DNA of 64,000 bases from Eulemur rufifrons. Lineage: Eukaryota > Chordata > Mammalia > Primates > Lemuridae. Location: positions 8,178,501 to 8,242,500 of the forward strand of contig NC_091002.1 of the NCBI RefSeq assembly GCF_041146395.1. The letters run 5' to 3'. Positions 24,759 through 64,000 of the stretch are shown piece after piece. The translations under genes and the position numbers were made by a program. Below the pieces are notes generated by a model. It did not search any database, had not been told where the DNA came from, and worked only from the letters and a program-made list of their open reading frames with translations. Each line of letters opens with the position of its first letter. The first letter of the stretch is position 1.

Positions 24759-25378
24759 TAAACTAAAATCTTAAGCACCCCCCAAGCTGATTGAATGGAC
24801 CCCCTCTTGGCCAAGGGCACCCCAGAAATACTCTACTACTAATTTTCTGGCCATGAGAAGGGAGGTCAGACAGTCCTGGTCATACCCCCTGCCTGCTTGG
24901 GGATGTCCTTTGTGACTTACTGCCAGGCTGGCGGCTACACAAGATGAAGCTTAAACCACACCTGCACTTCCTCAATTTACTTGACAGATCTTGTAAATCT
25001 AGCTATATGTCTAGTGGCTTATCTCTGATTATCTTCCTTTTCTTAACTTAAAACATCCCAAGCCTTTAAACAAAGCTTCATTTCTTTAACCAACTACAAA
25101 TCAAAGAGTCTTTAAACCCACCTATAACCTATAAGCCCCTACTTTGAGATGTTTGGCCTTCTGAGGCCAAACCAAAGCACAACTTCCATCTATTAATTTA
25201 TGACTTTACATATAATTCCTGTCTCCCTAAGATGTATAAAACCAAACTGGAACCCAACCACGGCAAGTCCACTTGCTCAAGGCTTCTTGGATGTGGCTCT
25301 GGGCCATGGTCCCCATACTTGGCTCAGAATAAACCTCTTTAAATTATTTTACAGAGTTAGGATTATTTTCCGTTGACA
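24759..25378 (+). mobile_element. Solo LTR of an ancient endogenous retrovirus
   Basis: A 620-base block interrupts the LINE. It has a TATA-like GTATAAAA near 25238, an AATAAA at 25328-25333, and ends CCGTTGACA. A six-base TACCCA stands at both borders (24753-24758 and 25379-25384), fitting a target-site duplication. The 5' end reads TA instead of TG. No viral genes accompany it. The subfamily is not assigned. Confidence 0.7.
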
Positions 25379-25800
25379 TACCCAACTGCTGAACACTAAA
25401 GATAAGAAAAAATGTTAAAATCATCTGGACAAAAAACATTCACTGCATAGTGTACAGCAATACAAATCATGATTAATTTCTTGCCAAAAACTATGGAGGC
25501 CAAAAGACAATGAATGCCAACTTAAAAGTGCTGAAAGAAAAAAGGTGTCAAGCCATAACTTTATATACAACTAAAATATTTTTCAAAAATGAAGACAAAA
25601 TAATTTATCAGGCAAACCAAAGGGGTGTGGTTATGTTGCCCCACAGGAAATGCCCAAGGATGCCTTTCCGGCTGAAAGGGCAGGACGCAGACGGAAATTC
25701 TCGTGTGCGGGAAGGAATGGAGAGGACCAGAAAGAGTAAATATGTGGGTAAACAGAAAGCCTTCTTCTTTTAATATGTAAAAGTCATTGACTGTTTAAAG
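25379..25800 (+). mobile_element. HAL1/L1-like old LINE, right part
   Basis: Resumes the same element: CTGCTGAACACTAAAGATAAG and GCCAAAAGACAATG-type phrases, then the A-rich ORF1 end. The join across the LTR is collinear. Confidence 0.6.
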
Positions 25801-26840
25801 CAAAAATGACAACCATGTTCTTTCAGGTTTATAATGTGAGAAATAAAATGTGACAAGAGTACCGAGGGCAGCAGGAATGAAAGGCGGTACGTCCCCGCGA
25901 CACTGACCCAAGGTGGATGCGGATACATCAAGGATGCAGGCTCCACCCCAGGCAAGCCCACGGCTGTGCTCCGCCTGCCTGGGGCCAGGCCCGAGCCTTG
26001 AAAACCCACTCACACCTTTCATCTCAGTGGCAGCCGGGTGGCAGCTGATCCCATCACTGCCTGGCATACGAGGAGATCGTGTTGTCTGCCACTGCGGTCC
26101 AGGGTGCAGTGAGAACAAGCAGGCCAGAGGTTACTGTGTGCAAGACAGAGAGAGATGGGATGTGGCGGAGGGAGGGGAGTGGAAGAGGAAGCGATGAGAC
26201 ATGGGTGTTGCCTGCTTTTAACTCCGGAAGGACTTACAGGGTAGTGACTTCCAAATTTGCATCACTCGAGAACCAGCTTTGTGGTTTCAGCCCTTTCCAT
26301 GCACCAACTAACCTGTCATCTAGTTAATATTTTTTACTGAGTTGGATTCACCTTGAAAGTGTGCTTCACTTCACCACGAACAACGGGAAACCCGCACCTG
26401 GAGCCATAACTGGAGGGTGTAAAACAAAGGCACGGCCCCCACATTAAACCCCAAGTGTCCCCTCTGGCCATGGCCTCACAGCCAAGATCCCTGCTGGGAG
26501 GTGGTAGTCCAGCGTGTAAATCCTGGCTCTGGCAGTTGCTGTGTGATTCTGGGCAAGTCCCTTAACCCCTCTGAGGCTCAGTTTGCTCCTCTGTGGCACC
26601 ATGTCACCAACACCCATGGACGTGAGGTCTAACTATGACAAGGACACAAACTGTCAAGTGCGTGGGGCTGTGAGGGGCTGACGGGGCACAGCGAGCACTC
26701 TCCCTAGCCCTGACCTGGGTTCTCCCAGTGCAGGGGCTTCCAAAAGTTCTGCCTCCCCCGGGACTGAGGGCTCCCTCAGAGGTAGGACGAGTTAGGTCGA
26801 TCCAGCCGTGGCAGCCATTTCCTTGGACATTTTTAGTGTA
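25801..26840. other. Intergenic DNA
   Basis: Contains one clear MIR (listed) and no gene. Confidence 0.5.
26495..26700 (+). mobile_element. MIR
   Basis: CTGTGTGATTCTGGGCAAGTCCCTTAACCCCTCTGAGGCTCAGTTT is the diagnostic MIR core order, well preserved. Confidence 0.92.
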
Positions 26841-27339
26841 TGGTCATGTAACGCATAATGACGTTTCAGTCGATGACGGACCACATAGATGACAGTGGTC
26901 CCATAAGATCACAATGGAGCTGAAAAATTCCTGTTGCCTAGTGACGTCGCAGCCGTCCTAACATCGAAGTGCAACGCGTGACTCCGTGTTCGTGGCGCTG
27001 CCAGGTGAGTAAAAGCACAGCGCATGCAGTTGTGCGCAGTGCCTGCCTGACAGCGATCATAAACGACTGCTACTGGTTTATTTACCATCTTATACTTTTT
27101 ATCGTTACTTTAGAGTGTCCCCCTTCTCCTTATAAAAAACGCGCTCACTGCGAGCAGCGGGCCATGCCCCGCCGGCAGCACCCCCGTCAGCAGCTGTGTC
27201 TCCTGATTGCACCATTTCTCTCGTGCTCATCTTAGTCCCATGTTGTTTTGCTCTTCACGGCCCCCGGCGTACAAAATCCACAGCTAACATTGCCAGTAAG
27301 AGGCCCTGTCCGGTGACGACCTGAACGAGAAATCAACGC

Positions 27340-28880
27340 TGGCTCAGGACCACGGTGGGGATCAGTGGCAGCTGCCGCTCCCAGGCAGGCACGGCCCAGC
27401 CCCCACAGCCACGATCCTGAGCAGGAACGAAGCGTCGGAGCTGGTAAAGGCTCTGAGTCAATGAAGGGAATGACACTAACAGAAATTCAAGAACGGCCTT
27501 TATCAGACACGGAGAAACTTCTACCTCCAGGATTGAAGAGCAGGCACAGAAGCGCCTGGCACCGTGACAATCACAGCCAGAGCAAAAAGGCTGTCGAAAG
27601 AAAACACTGAACCCAGCTACGATGCTGCACTTACTGTCAGTCCCGGCGGCTTGATGACTCCAGAATTGCTATTCCTCGTGCAACGTGAAAGCAAGCGGGG
27701 AGTCTGCAATGGCTGACGTGAAGGCAGCTGAAGAAGTTTTGGAAACTCCGCATTAGCTGGCTGTGGAGGAAAATTACTGCCAGGGCAAATCTTCAATGCG
27801 GATGAAACCTCCCTGTCCTGGAAACGATGCCTGGAAGGACTTCCACCCACGAGGAGGCCAAGTCAACGCCAGGTTCCAAGGCTCTCGAGGACAGGATTGC
27901 CGTCCTCCTTGGGGCAGTGCTGCGGCTACAGCTGGAAGCCACAGCTGACCCAGCCCCTCTCCCCGGACGCCCTCCTGACTGCTACGTGATTGCACACCCT
28001 CAGGATTCCGCTTGCTGAGGACAGTGCTCTCGCACCGCACACCCTTCCGTTGGGGACCTTTATCCCAGGATCAAATCAGCATTTCTCCTTCCAAACATCA
28101 CCTTCGACCCAACCAACGGACGGAGGAGTTACAGCAGCTTTTAAGGCCTGCGACCTGAGGACCTTGCCCGGGTGCTGCTGCAGCCGTGGAAGACGCTGAG
28201 AAGACGCTGCTGTGATTCTGGGAAGATCACAGTGTCTACAACTGCATCAAACTTGCTTGGGCTTCCGATGGTGTCGCCAAAAAGTGTACCAGGTTCGTCC
28301 ATGCAGAGGATTTGCCAAATATAAGGAGGCTGAAAAAGTCAGCAAGGCTGGGGTTGAGGTGGCAAAGAGCCCTAACCCTAACCTGGGTGTGGAGGAGGAT
28401 GCCAGGCGCTCCTGGAGGTGGCTCCTGAGGAACTGACTCGTAAAGAGCTGCTGGGACTTTTCAGGAACGTTCTTCCGGAAGAACAGGAAGAGAAAAGAAG
28501 ACTGCAGGCGAAGAAACAGAAAAGTCCCAAGAAAACTCCCAGTGAAGGGTTAGCAGAAGCTTTTAAAGACCTCAACAAGCTCCTTAAAGAGTCTGCAAAC
28601 AAGGACTCCAACACGGAAAGGTTTCAGTAAGAGAGAGGCATGTTCACGGTGCTTCACACGCTTCCGACGTCTCTGATAAAAAGAAACAAACCAAGCAAAC
28701 CATCTTAGATGTATCTCTGAAAGACTGACACCTCCCGGAGGCTCAGGCAGGTCCTGCAGGGGCGTCCAGAAGACGTGCTGTGGTCACGGCAGGTGACAGC
28801 CCATGAGGACCTTCAGTGGGACAAGATGTGGAGGTGGGAGACAGTGATGCTGACGATCCTGACCCTGTGCAGGCCGAGGC
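27340..28880 (+). pseudogene. Tigger1 transposase, broken
   Basis: Pogo/Tigger DDE-transposase pieces lie in several frames: FNADETSLSWKR near 27795 (first catalytic Asp), VYNCIKLAWA near 28240, and LTRKELLGLFRNVLPEEQEE near 28430. Stops and shifts throughout make it non-functional. The source family is a CENP-B-like transposase. Confidence 0.75.
28370..28383. repeat. Interstitial telomere-type repeat inside Tigger1
   Basis: An exact (CCCTAA)2CC run within the transposase fossil, followed by TGGG. Confidence 0.8.
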
Positions 28881-29480
28881 GGATGTTGTGTTCTCGGTTC
28901 TTAACAAAAAAAGTTTAAAAAACATTTTAAATAGAAAAAAAGCTTATAGACTAAGGATATAAAGTAAAAATATTTTTGTACACCTATACAATTGTGTGTT
29001 CCAAGCTAAGTGTTATTACAAGAGTCAAAATGTTAAAAAAATTAAAAGTTTATAAAGTAAAAATATTACAGTAAGCTCAGGTTAAGTTACTGTTGAAGAA
29101 AAATATTTTTTGATAAATTTAGAGTAGCCTAAGTGTGCAGTGTTTGTAACGTCCGCAGCGTCGTGATGTCTGGGCTGCACACGCTCCTCGCTCACCGGCG
29201 CGCCCAGAGCAGCTTCCCCTCCTGCAGGCTCTACGTTACGGCCTGCCCGGCTGCACCCTTTCTACCTTCTGAGCCGTGTCTCTACTGCACCTTCTCCATG
29301 TTTGGAAATGTTTAGCCACACAGACACCTCCCACCGCGTTGCGGCAAGCAGCACGGCGCAGGCGTGCAGCCCAGGAGCAACAGGCATGGTTTGTGTACGT
29401 GCCCCTGACATGCACACACGACAAAATTGCCCACCAACACGTTGCTCAGAACATATCCCTGTCATCAAGTGACATGGGAC

Positions 29481-31590
29481 TATACTTTCTTGTACTTTCA
29501 TCTTTCCCCACAGCGAAGAAGTCCACAACACAGTTTTCTGAGCAAAAACAACTGCAGGAAAGTGCCACCCAGAAACGAGGTGGAAGGAAAATTAACGGAG
29601 AGGTCTGGGCCCCCGCCCTGGGTTCTCCCCAGCACGGTTCTTCCTGCTCAGAACCTGGGCCTTGCTCTGTAGCAGTGGTCACCCCAGGATGAGAGGAGAG
29701 AAGCCCTCGAGAAGCCCCTCAGCCCCTCCCCCGGGAAGCCTGTCCTGCCAAACCGCTGGGCTTTGCCATGCTGTGATCGTGTCCAAGTGCCCAGAGCCAG
29801 CCCCAGGGCACTGTGGTCACCGTGGCTAACACCCCAAGACCAGTCTGTTCCCCCAGGTGCACCTCCCCTGCAGCAGACAGGCTGGCGGGCTCTGGGAAGG
29901 GGGAGGTACTGCCCAGGCGGTATCCACTGCACCCACAGGGCCCCCTGAGCACCTGGGAGGATGTAAGACTTCAGACGGGGCCTGCTGGGGCAGAGGCTGC
30001 CTTCCAGCCAGGGAGCCACGCCACACCCTGCACTAGTGACAAGCCTCACAGGAACACTGCGCACCAGGCTGGGTTCCCCTCACACCTACCTGTGAGGCAT
30101 TTCCTAGATCCCACCTGTCCAAGTGAGATGCTGGAGCTTAGAGCAGGTATCAGTGAGTCCTTGGGGCAGGCCACAGCCCGGCCGCAGTGGTCAGCCCTTG
30201 CCAGGCCTCATCTGACCACCTACACCCCAGTGTCACAGTGTGACCTGTGGGCAGGGGCGCAGTGGTGCTGGGGGACAGTAGGAAACAGTACCTGGAACTG
30301 GTGGTTGGGCCCGGGTGACAAGGCCCACCAAAGGCTGTTTCTGCCAGAGGGTTATGCTTGGTGGGGTGAAGGGGTCCAGAGGGCATGGTGACCCCCACTC
30401 AGCGCAGCCCTCGGCCTGGCAGGACCCCACTTGGGAGAGTGGAAGTCACCCAACACCACCTCCTGAGACCTCCCCAGCCCCATCCCCGGGATGCTGCTCT
30501 GAGAATATCCTTGGGGCCTGTTACTGTAAACCGCCCGTCCTGTCTTGGGGGAGCCCATTTTCCCCAGAGCCACCTGCTCCCTCCAGGACTGCAGCTCTGG
30601 AGCCAGGCCTGGCATCCAGGAGCACTGACCACAGAACCAGGACACCGTGGCTGCTGCCCTGAGCCTCCCTCACACTGGAAATTAAAGCCGATGCTCTGGG
30701 CTTGGGGGAGGCCTGGGAAGGGGATGGAGGGGCCCAGCCACCTGGAGCTATCTGGGCCTGGCGGAGGCTGCTCACCCTGGTGGGGCTGCTCACCCTGGCA
30801 CAGGGCGGGCCCTGGGCAGCCTCCCAGCTTAGGCTCAGTGCTGAGCTCAGCCCAGGGGTGTGCCCCTTCCAGCACGAAGGTCAGGACCGCTCCTCCTGGG
30901 AGCTCCCTGCAACTCCCCTTCCCCAGGCCTCTGCCCCCCCTTCCTCACTGGGCAGCTCTTCCCTCTGCGGGGAGGGTGCAAGCGCTACAGGACTGAGAGC
31001 TGAGAGGCCCCCTCATGTGCTGAGCAGCAAACCCAGCAAGCCTCGGCTCCTGGGCGCACCATGAAGACACTGCCTCTCCTTGGGCAGGGGTCCACAGGCA
31101 GGTGGGTGGTGGGGAGCCCTGGCGGGGACATCCTTGGGAACTGGGTTCTTTCCACTCTCCTGCTCTGCCACCCTCAGCGCGTGGGATCCCGGTGGCTCCC
31201 TCAGGGCTTCTGTGCAGATGTCCCATGCAGGACATCCCCCTATGTGGGCCACACTCCCCAGAAGCCCTGGCAGAGTCCCTCGTGCCTCACTGGCCCAAGT
31301 AGTCGCCAGAGGGGAGCGGCATCCCCACGGCCACTCAGACCAACCAGGACTCCTCCCTGGGCTGCAGAGCACCTGTGTCACAGGGACAAGTGGGGAGGGT
31401 GGGGACACCCCCACCACAAGGGCTTGAGAGGCAGGCACAGCCCCTTCCCCACCTGGCCAACTTCTCCTCTCCGGTCCCCAGGACTGACTGGGGACTCCCG
31501 AGGGCAGGGACAAGCACAGCGGGTGCTGCACGAAGCTGACCGCGTGTTTGAGAGAAGGAATGCGTTTATTCTCACCGCCTGCGAACAAAA
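29481..31590. other. GC-rich intergenic DNA
   Basis: Overlapping GC-driven frames occur on both strands, with a 20-base direct duplication (GGCTGCTCACCCTGG unit) at 30765-30800. No gene or named repeat was seen. Confidence 0.5.
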
Positions 31591-31990
31591 CCCAGGACAC
31601 CCACACCACGGAATACTGCACGGCTGTTAACAACGAGGCAGATGAGCCACACGGAAAGGTCGCCAAGACACGCTCTGTGGAAAATCAGGGAGCAAAACAG
31701 TGTCTATCACATCCAGGCTTTTGTGTAAAACCGCAGAAATAATTTTAAATAGAAACACATCAGGATCTTTGTTTCTGGAGGGAATAAAAAGAACTGTCTC
31801 AAGAGTTCTGGGGAGAGGCCCCCTGAACAGGGCAGGGAGAATTGGGGCCTCCCTTCCTGCAAGGCTCGTGGTTTCCAAGCCTTGTAGATGTCATCATTTC
31901 TGATTCTTTTTCATGCCACTTAGAGGGGCTAGGTGAGGAAATTACAGGTGTTTTGCTTTGTTTTATTCTCTATAATTCTAAAAATAACCT
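31591..31990 (+). mobile_element. L1 3'-end fragment (old L1M type)
   Basis: CCACGGAATACTGCACGGCTGTTAA and GCAAAACAGTGTCTATCAC correspond to L1 ORF2/3' UTR phrases ('tggaatactacacagccatta', 'cagaacagtgtgta'). It abuts the TRMT44 3' UTR in the opposite direction. Confidence 0.7.
31962..31967 (-). promoter_or_regulatory. Candidate polyadenylation signal for TRMT44
   Basis: AATAAA on the minus strand, about 455 bases past the TRMT44 stop. A second AATAAA lies at 31565-31570 and a weaker CATAAA at about 32308-32313. Which one is used cannot be told from sequence. The nearest full hexamer is given here. Confidence 0.35.
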
Positions 31991-32420
31991 CGACATAGTA
32001 AGCCTCACGCGTTTTTACAACACACATCTGGTGCTCGCCCCCGAGCAGCTGCTTGCTGGTGTGGCATGAGGTGGCATTTCCCCTGCCCCATCCTCATCCT
32101 CGCAGAGACACAGCGGAGCGCGGCAGGTGGTCAGGGCCCCAGGGAGGGCCTGGAAAGGCCTCCCAGCTGCTCTCACCAGAAGACCCACGAGAATTTGCAC
32201 TGTCCCTGATGCACAGACGCTGTGCACGCTTGCAAGTGTCCGCACGGAAAACAAACGCAGCACCCGGTCGGGGTTATGAGTGACTTTAGCTTCTCTGGTT
32301 CCCTGTGTTTATGAAATAGTCACGTCCCCCGAGAACGTGGGGGGAGGCAGAGAAAATGGCAGCGCAGACAGCGCGGCGTCGATGAGCTGGTGACGTTCCC
32401 TCCCGGCTGGGCCTCGCCAG

Positions 32421-61427
<29,007 letters not shown>

Positions 61428-61574
61428 CTGGAAAAAGCAAAAGAAGGATGACAAATTCCAGCTGCTTAGCTCAGTATCCTATCAGAAGCAGTATTAAAAA
61501 CAATAATGAACACGTGACGCTTTCAACCTCTCAGAGGCTCTCCCCAGCACTCTGCTTCCAAGGGCACTGCAGGG

Positions 61575-61660
61575 GAAGGGAGGGGCTTTTGTCTTTTACT
61601 CACTGCTACAGCCCAGTGCCCAGAATGTGCAAGGCACCCAGCAGCCACTCTTAACAGCTA
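61575..61660 (+). mobile_element. L2 3' end fragment
   Basis: TCACTGCTACAGCCCAGTGCCCAGAATGTGC parallels the L2 end phrase. Confidence 0.65.
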
Positions 61661-62069
61661 TCTGTTGGGGGGCGCACAAGCCAGGACCCGAGGGAAGAGC
61701 CAGCCAACTGGAGCCTGTCAGGGCTTGAGAACTATAACTGGACAGACAGAGGGGGGCTCTCTGCTCCAGCAGAGTGTCTGCTACAGCCCGACCTTGACCT
61801 TCAGACATGAGGGGCATAGAACACTGCTCAACCATCAGAGGCCAGTTCAGGAAAGTAAACATAATTCCAGGCCCTCATAACCCAAGCTTTATGTTGTGTG
61901 GCGCCCTCGCTGCTTGCAGGGACTTTGCACTCACCTTCCCATTAAAATATAAGCAGAGCAACATATTCCTAAGCTAAATTTATGACATTATATCAATTTG
62001 TGTGGACATTTAAGGTTTGGTCATATGAATTTCTATCTCTAAAATCAATTACATTTGCCTTTGAGATAT

Positions 62070-62073
62070 ACAT

Positions 62074-62108
<35 letters not shown>

Positions 62109-62109
62109 A
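62070..62109. repeat. (CA)n(TA)n microsatellite
   Basis: CATACACACACACACA runs into alternating TA for about 20 bases. Confidence 0.9.
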
Positions 62110-62707
62110 AAGCAAAATCTCAGTTAAAGATGAATATATACCTCACTTCACAAACCAAGGAAGCATAATTGAAATCCACCTTCCACGTCAGCCGAAAAGG
62201 ACAAGATCTGCCAAAAAGAAGCAGAGGCTGAAGGGGCTGACTGCATACGGATGGAAAGAAAGCAGCTAAGGGGGACAGGAAACTCTGGCAATCAGCGGGT
62301 GTTGCTATTGAATACAGGGTGGCCAGAGAAGTCCTCCTCAATAATATGACATCTGAGCAGAAAGCAGAAGGAGGTCAAAGACTGAGCCGTGGTGTACTGT
62401 GAAGAAGAGCATTTCTGACAGAGGAGCAGCAACTGCAAAGGCCCTGGGGCAGGAGTGTGCTCAGACTGCACAGGGGACAGCCCTGAGTGGCATGGACAAA
62501 GTGACAAGCAGTGGGAGGTGAGGTCAAAGGGTAACAGGGCCCAGGTCACTGAGGGTCCTGCAATTAACAGAAGTACAGCTTTCACTACGAGTGAGATCAG
62601 AGTCTGAGAAGAGGACTGACACCAATCCATCATTCTTTACATGAATTATCTGATTTGAAACACGTAACAACCTTCTCATCCAGTATTATTTTTACCACCT
62701 TGTAGAT

Positions 62708-62934
62708 TAGGGTTTCTCAACCTCAGCACTATTGGTATTTGGGGCTGGATACTTATTGCTGGGAATTGTTCTGTACACCACAGAATGCTTAGCAGCATCC
62801 CTGGCCGCTACCCACTAGACACCGGTAGCATCCTCTACCTCTCCGCCCAGTGCACCAACCAAAAATCTGTATCACTGTTGTCTCCAAATGATGACAAACT
62901 TCTGGGGTCAAACTGTCCCAGTTGAGAATCTCTG
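62708..62934 (+). mobile_element. hAT-type short DNA element with 8-base target duplication
   Basis: The ends TAGGGTTTCTCAAC and GTTGAGAATCTCTG are inverted copies. TT(G/C)TAGAT stands on both sides (62700-62707 and 62935-62942, one mismatch). The eight-base length fits hAT elements. The interior GGTATTTGGGGCTGGATA...TAGCAGCATCCCTGGCC is a common mammalian MER sequence. Confidence 0.85.
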
Positions 62935-63174
62935 TTCTAGATGAGAAAACCAGGGCATTAAGGTTAAATAATCTGTCCCAAATTCACAGAGATAGCTTCA
63001 AATTGAATTCTGATCAGATGGACTAAAGAGGCCAAGTTCTTAACAACTGTGCCATCCTGGACTGCTACTAACAGTTAAGATGTCTTAATCACATTAATTT
63101 TAATCCCTTTGTGAGCTTACCTAGAATAGGGCCAAGAAATATACAAAAGCCTGAGAGAGTATCTTCACTAGCAT

Positions 63175-63350
63175 TGCCTAGGCATTTACCACATGCCAGG
63201 AACTACTGTGAGCACTTTACAATGTATAATTTCACTTAATTCTTCCAGTAACTCTAAGAGATTTTATTATTATCCCATTTTACAAATGAAGAAATTGAGG
63301 CACAGCCAGGGCCATATAGCTAGTAACTGGCAAAGCCAGAACTCAGACAA
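63175..63350 (-). mobile_element. MIR (reverse)
   Basis: CCCATTTTACAAATGAAGAAATTGAGG...ATAGCTAGTAACTGGCAAAGCC is a well-kept reverse MIR. Confidence 0.88.
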
Positions 63351-63689
63351 GGCCGTCCGTACTCCACAGAGGACCTAAGTATTCTGTGAGCCTTCCTGAG
63401 AGGAGCTGAACGTGGGAAGCGACCCTGAAAATGACACTCCCCGTTGGGAGGCAGCACTGCCTCTCTAAGAGAAAGAAGGAGAAGTTCAGTTCTGCCTCCT
63501 CTTCAGTGAAGTCTCCCTTGCTTTGCTAACCCTCTTAGGCTAATGGAAGGGAAATGTAAAAAGGTTAAGATCATGACACAGTTGATGAAAGCTGGAAGAA
63601 CTCCTACATTAAACTGGACTGGCAGGGTCAGAGAGGCCCCCTAGCAGAGGGGACACCCAGAAAGAGTCCTACAAAGGCACAGAAGCAGA

Positions 63690-63960
63690 CAGTACTGGGA
63701 GGTGTCGGGGGGTATGCAACTACCAGCAATTGCTGCTTACAGTGGGCAGAACGGCCTCCCAAAGGTGTCCACACCCCAATACCCAGGACTTGTGTGTATA
63801 TTATGTTACACGGCAAAAGGAGCACTTTGCAGACATGATTAAGGACACAGACCCTAAAAGAGGGACAGTGCTCTGGATTCCCCTGGTGGGCCCAATCTAA
63901 TCCCATGAGCCCTGAATGGCAGACAACTTTCTCCAGATGGAGGCAGAAGAGAGGTGCAAC
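63690..63960 (+). mobile_element. Ancient interspersed repeat, family unassigned
   Basis: CCTCCCAAAGGTGTCCACACCCCAATACCC...TTTGCAGACATGATTAAGGA and GGTGGGCCCAATCTAATCCC match a recurring mammalian repeat phrase that I cannot name with certainty. Confidence 0.5.
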
Positions 63961-64000
63961 AGAAAAGGAAGTCAAAGAGGTTCCAAGCATGAGAAGGATT

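Larger units (their letters stand above)
26841..29480 (+). mobile_element. Near full-length Tigger1-like DNA transposon
   Basis: The left end reads TGGTCATGTAACGCATAATGACG and the right end ...CATCAAGTGACATGGGACTA, which are inverted. The left flank is TA and the right end is followed by TA. The left subterminal block (GGACCACATAGATGACAGTGG...) and the right 3' block (28870-29480) match the Tigger1/MER2 layout I remember. It is about 2.6 kb, close to full size. Substitutions lean toward G and C, and many CpGs remain. Confidence 0.85.
61428..64000 (-). other. Part of TRMT44 intron 1
   Basis: No sequence like the N-terminal TRMT44 exon and no CpG-rich promoter is seen here, so the first exon lies past 64000. 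The stretch carries the MIR, hAT and L2 copies listed separately. Confidence 0.7.

Noticed and set aside
24759..25378. Possible retroviral genes next to the LTR
   Set aside because: Both sides of the LTR are LINE-like sequence of one continuous element, so it is a solo LTR with no internal viral region.
28418..28630. 70-codon Lys/Glu-rich frame that looks like a coiled coil
   Set aside because: It lies inside the Tigger1 transposase fossil and is a remnant of it.

Overview
The window is nuclear DNA from a primate, most likely a strepsirrhine and probably a lemur. The clearest sign is the Alu elements. They carry strepsirrhine-type bases (CCTAGCACTCTGGGAGG, CAGCCTGAGCAAGAGCGAGACC, GCTGACGCCACGGCACTC), and some have the extra A/T-rich spacer between the two arms. 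Two short L1 tails end in a TTTGTACCCCCATAAT-type 3' end that I associate with lemur L1s; that association is from memory. Species and chromosome cannot be read from the sequence. The order in human (chromosome 4p16.1) suggests an orthologous segment.

The only gene I can support is TRMT44 (METTL19), the tRNA-Ser uridine-44 2'-O-methyltransferase, on the minus strand. Ten coding exons lie between 61427 and 32421. All are open, all have GT/AG boundaries, and the intron phases match from exon to exon. Together they encode 562 residues plus a stop: the SAM-dependent methyltransferase core (FVDLGCGNG motif in the 55325-55432 exon), a long variable linker, a short helical exon and a C-terminal CCCH zinc finger. 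The first coding exon, and the divergent neighbour ACOX3 expected from human gene order, would lie beyond the right edge.

From 1 to about 32.4 kb the window is intergenic, lying downstream of TRMT44. It is GC-rich, with many fortuitous open frames that I do not accept as genes. It holds old L1, HAL1-like and MIR debris, a 1-kb GGAT-type tandem array (13.99-15.05 kb), a MULE-type DNA transposon (17.05-18.56 kb), a solo LTR nested in an old LINE-like element (24.76-25.38 kb) and a near full-length Tigger1-like transposon (26.84-29.48 kb). It also holds a CpG-dense block at about 20.0-20.45 kb. From about 44 kb rightwards the DNA is AT-richer. It carries a near full-length Tigger2-like element (49.55-52.40 kb) with an old Alu inside it, several younger Alus with target-site duplications, and two small hAT-type elements.

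I found no novel multi-gene system. The most unusual points are three exact telomere-type CCCTAA runs in the same orientation within 21 kb, two ancient DNA transposons that have stayed CpG-rich in the left half, a CpG-dense block ending in a strong splice-donor sequence, and a tightly spaced inverted Alu pair plus close-set L1 tails inside TRMT44 introns.
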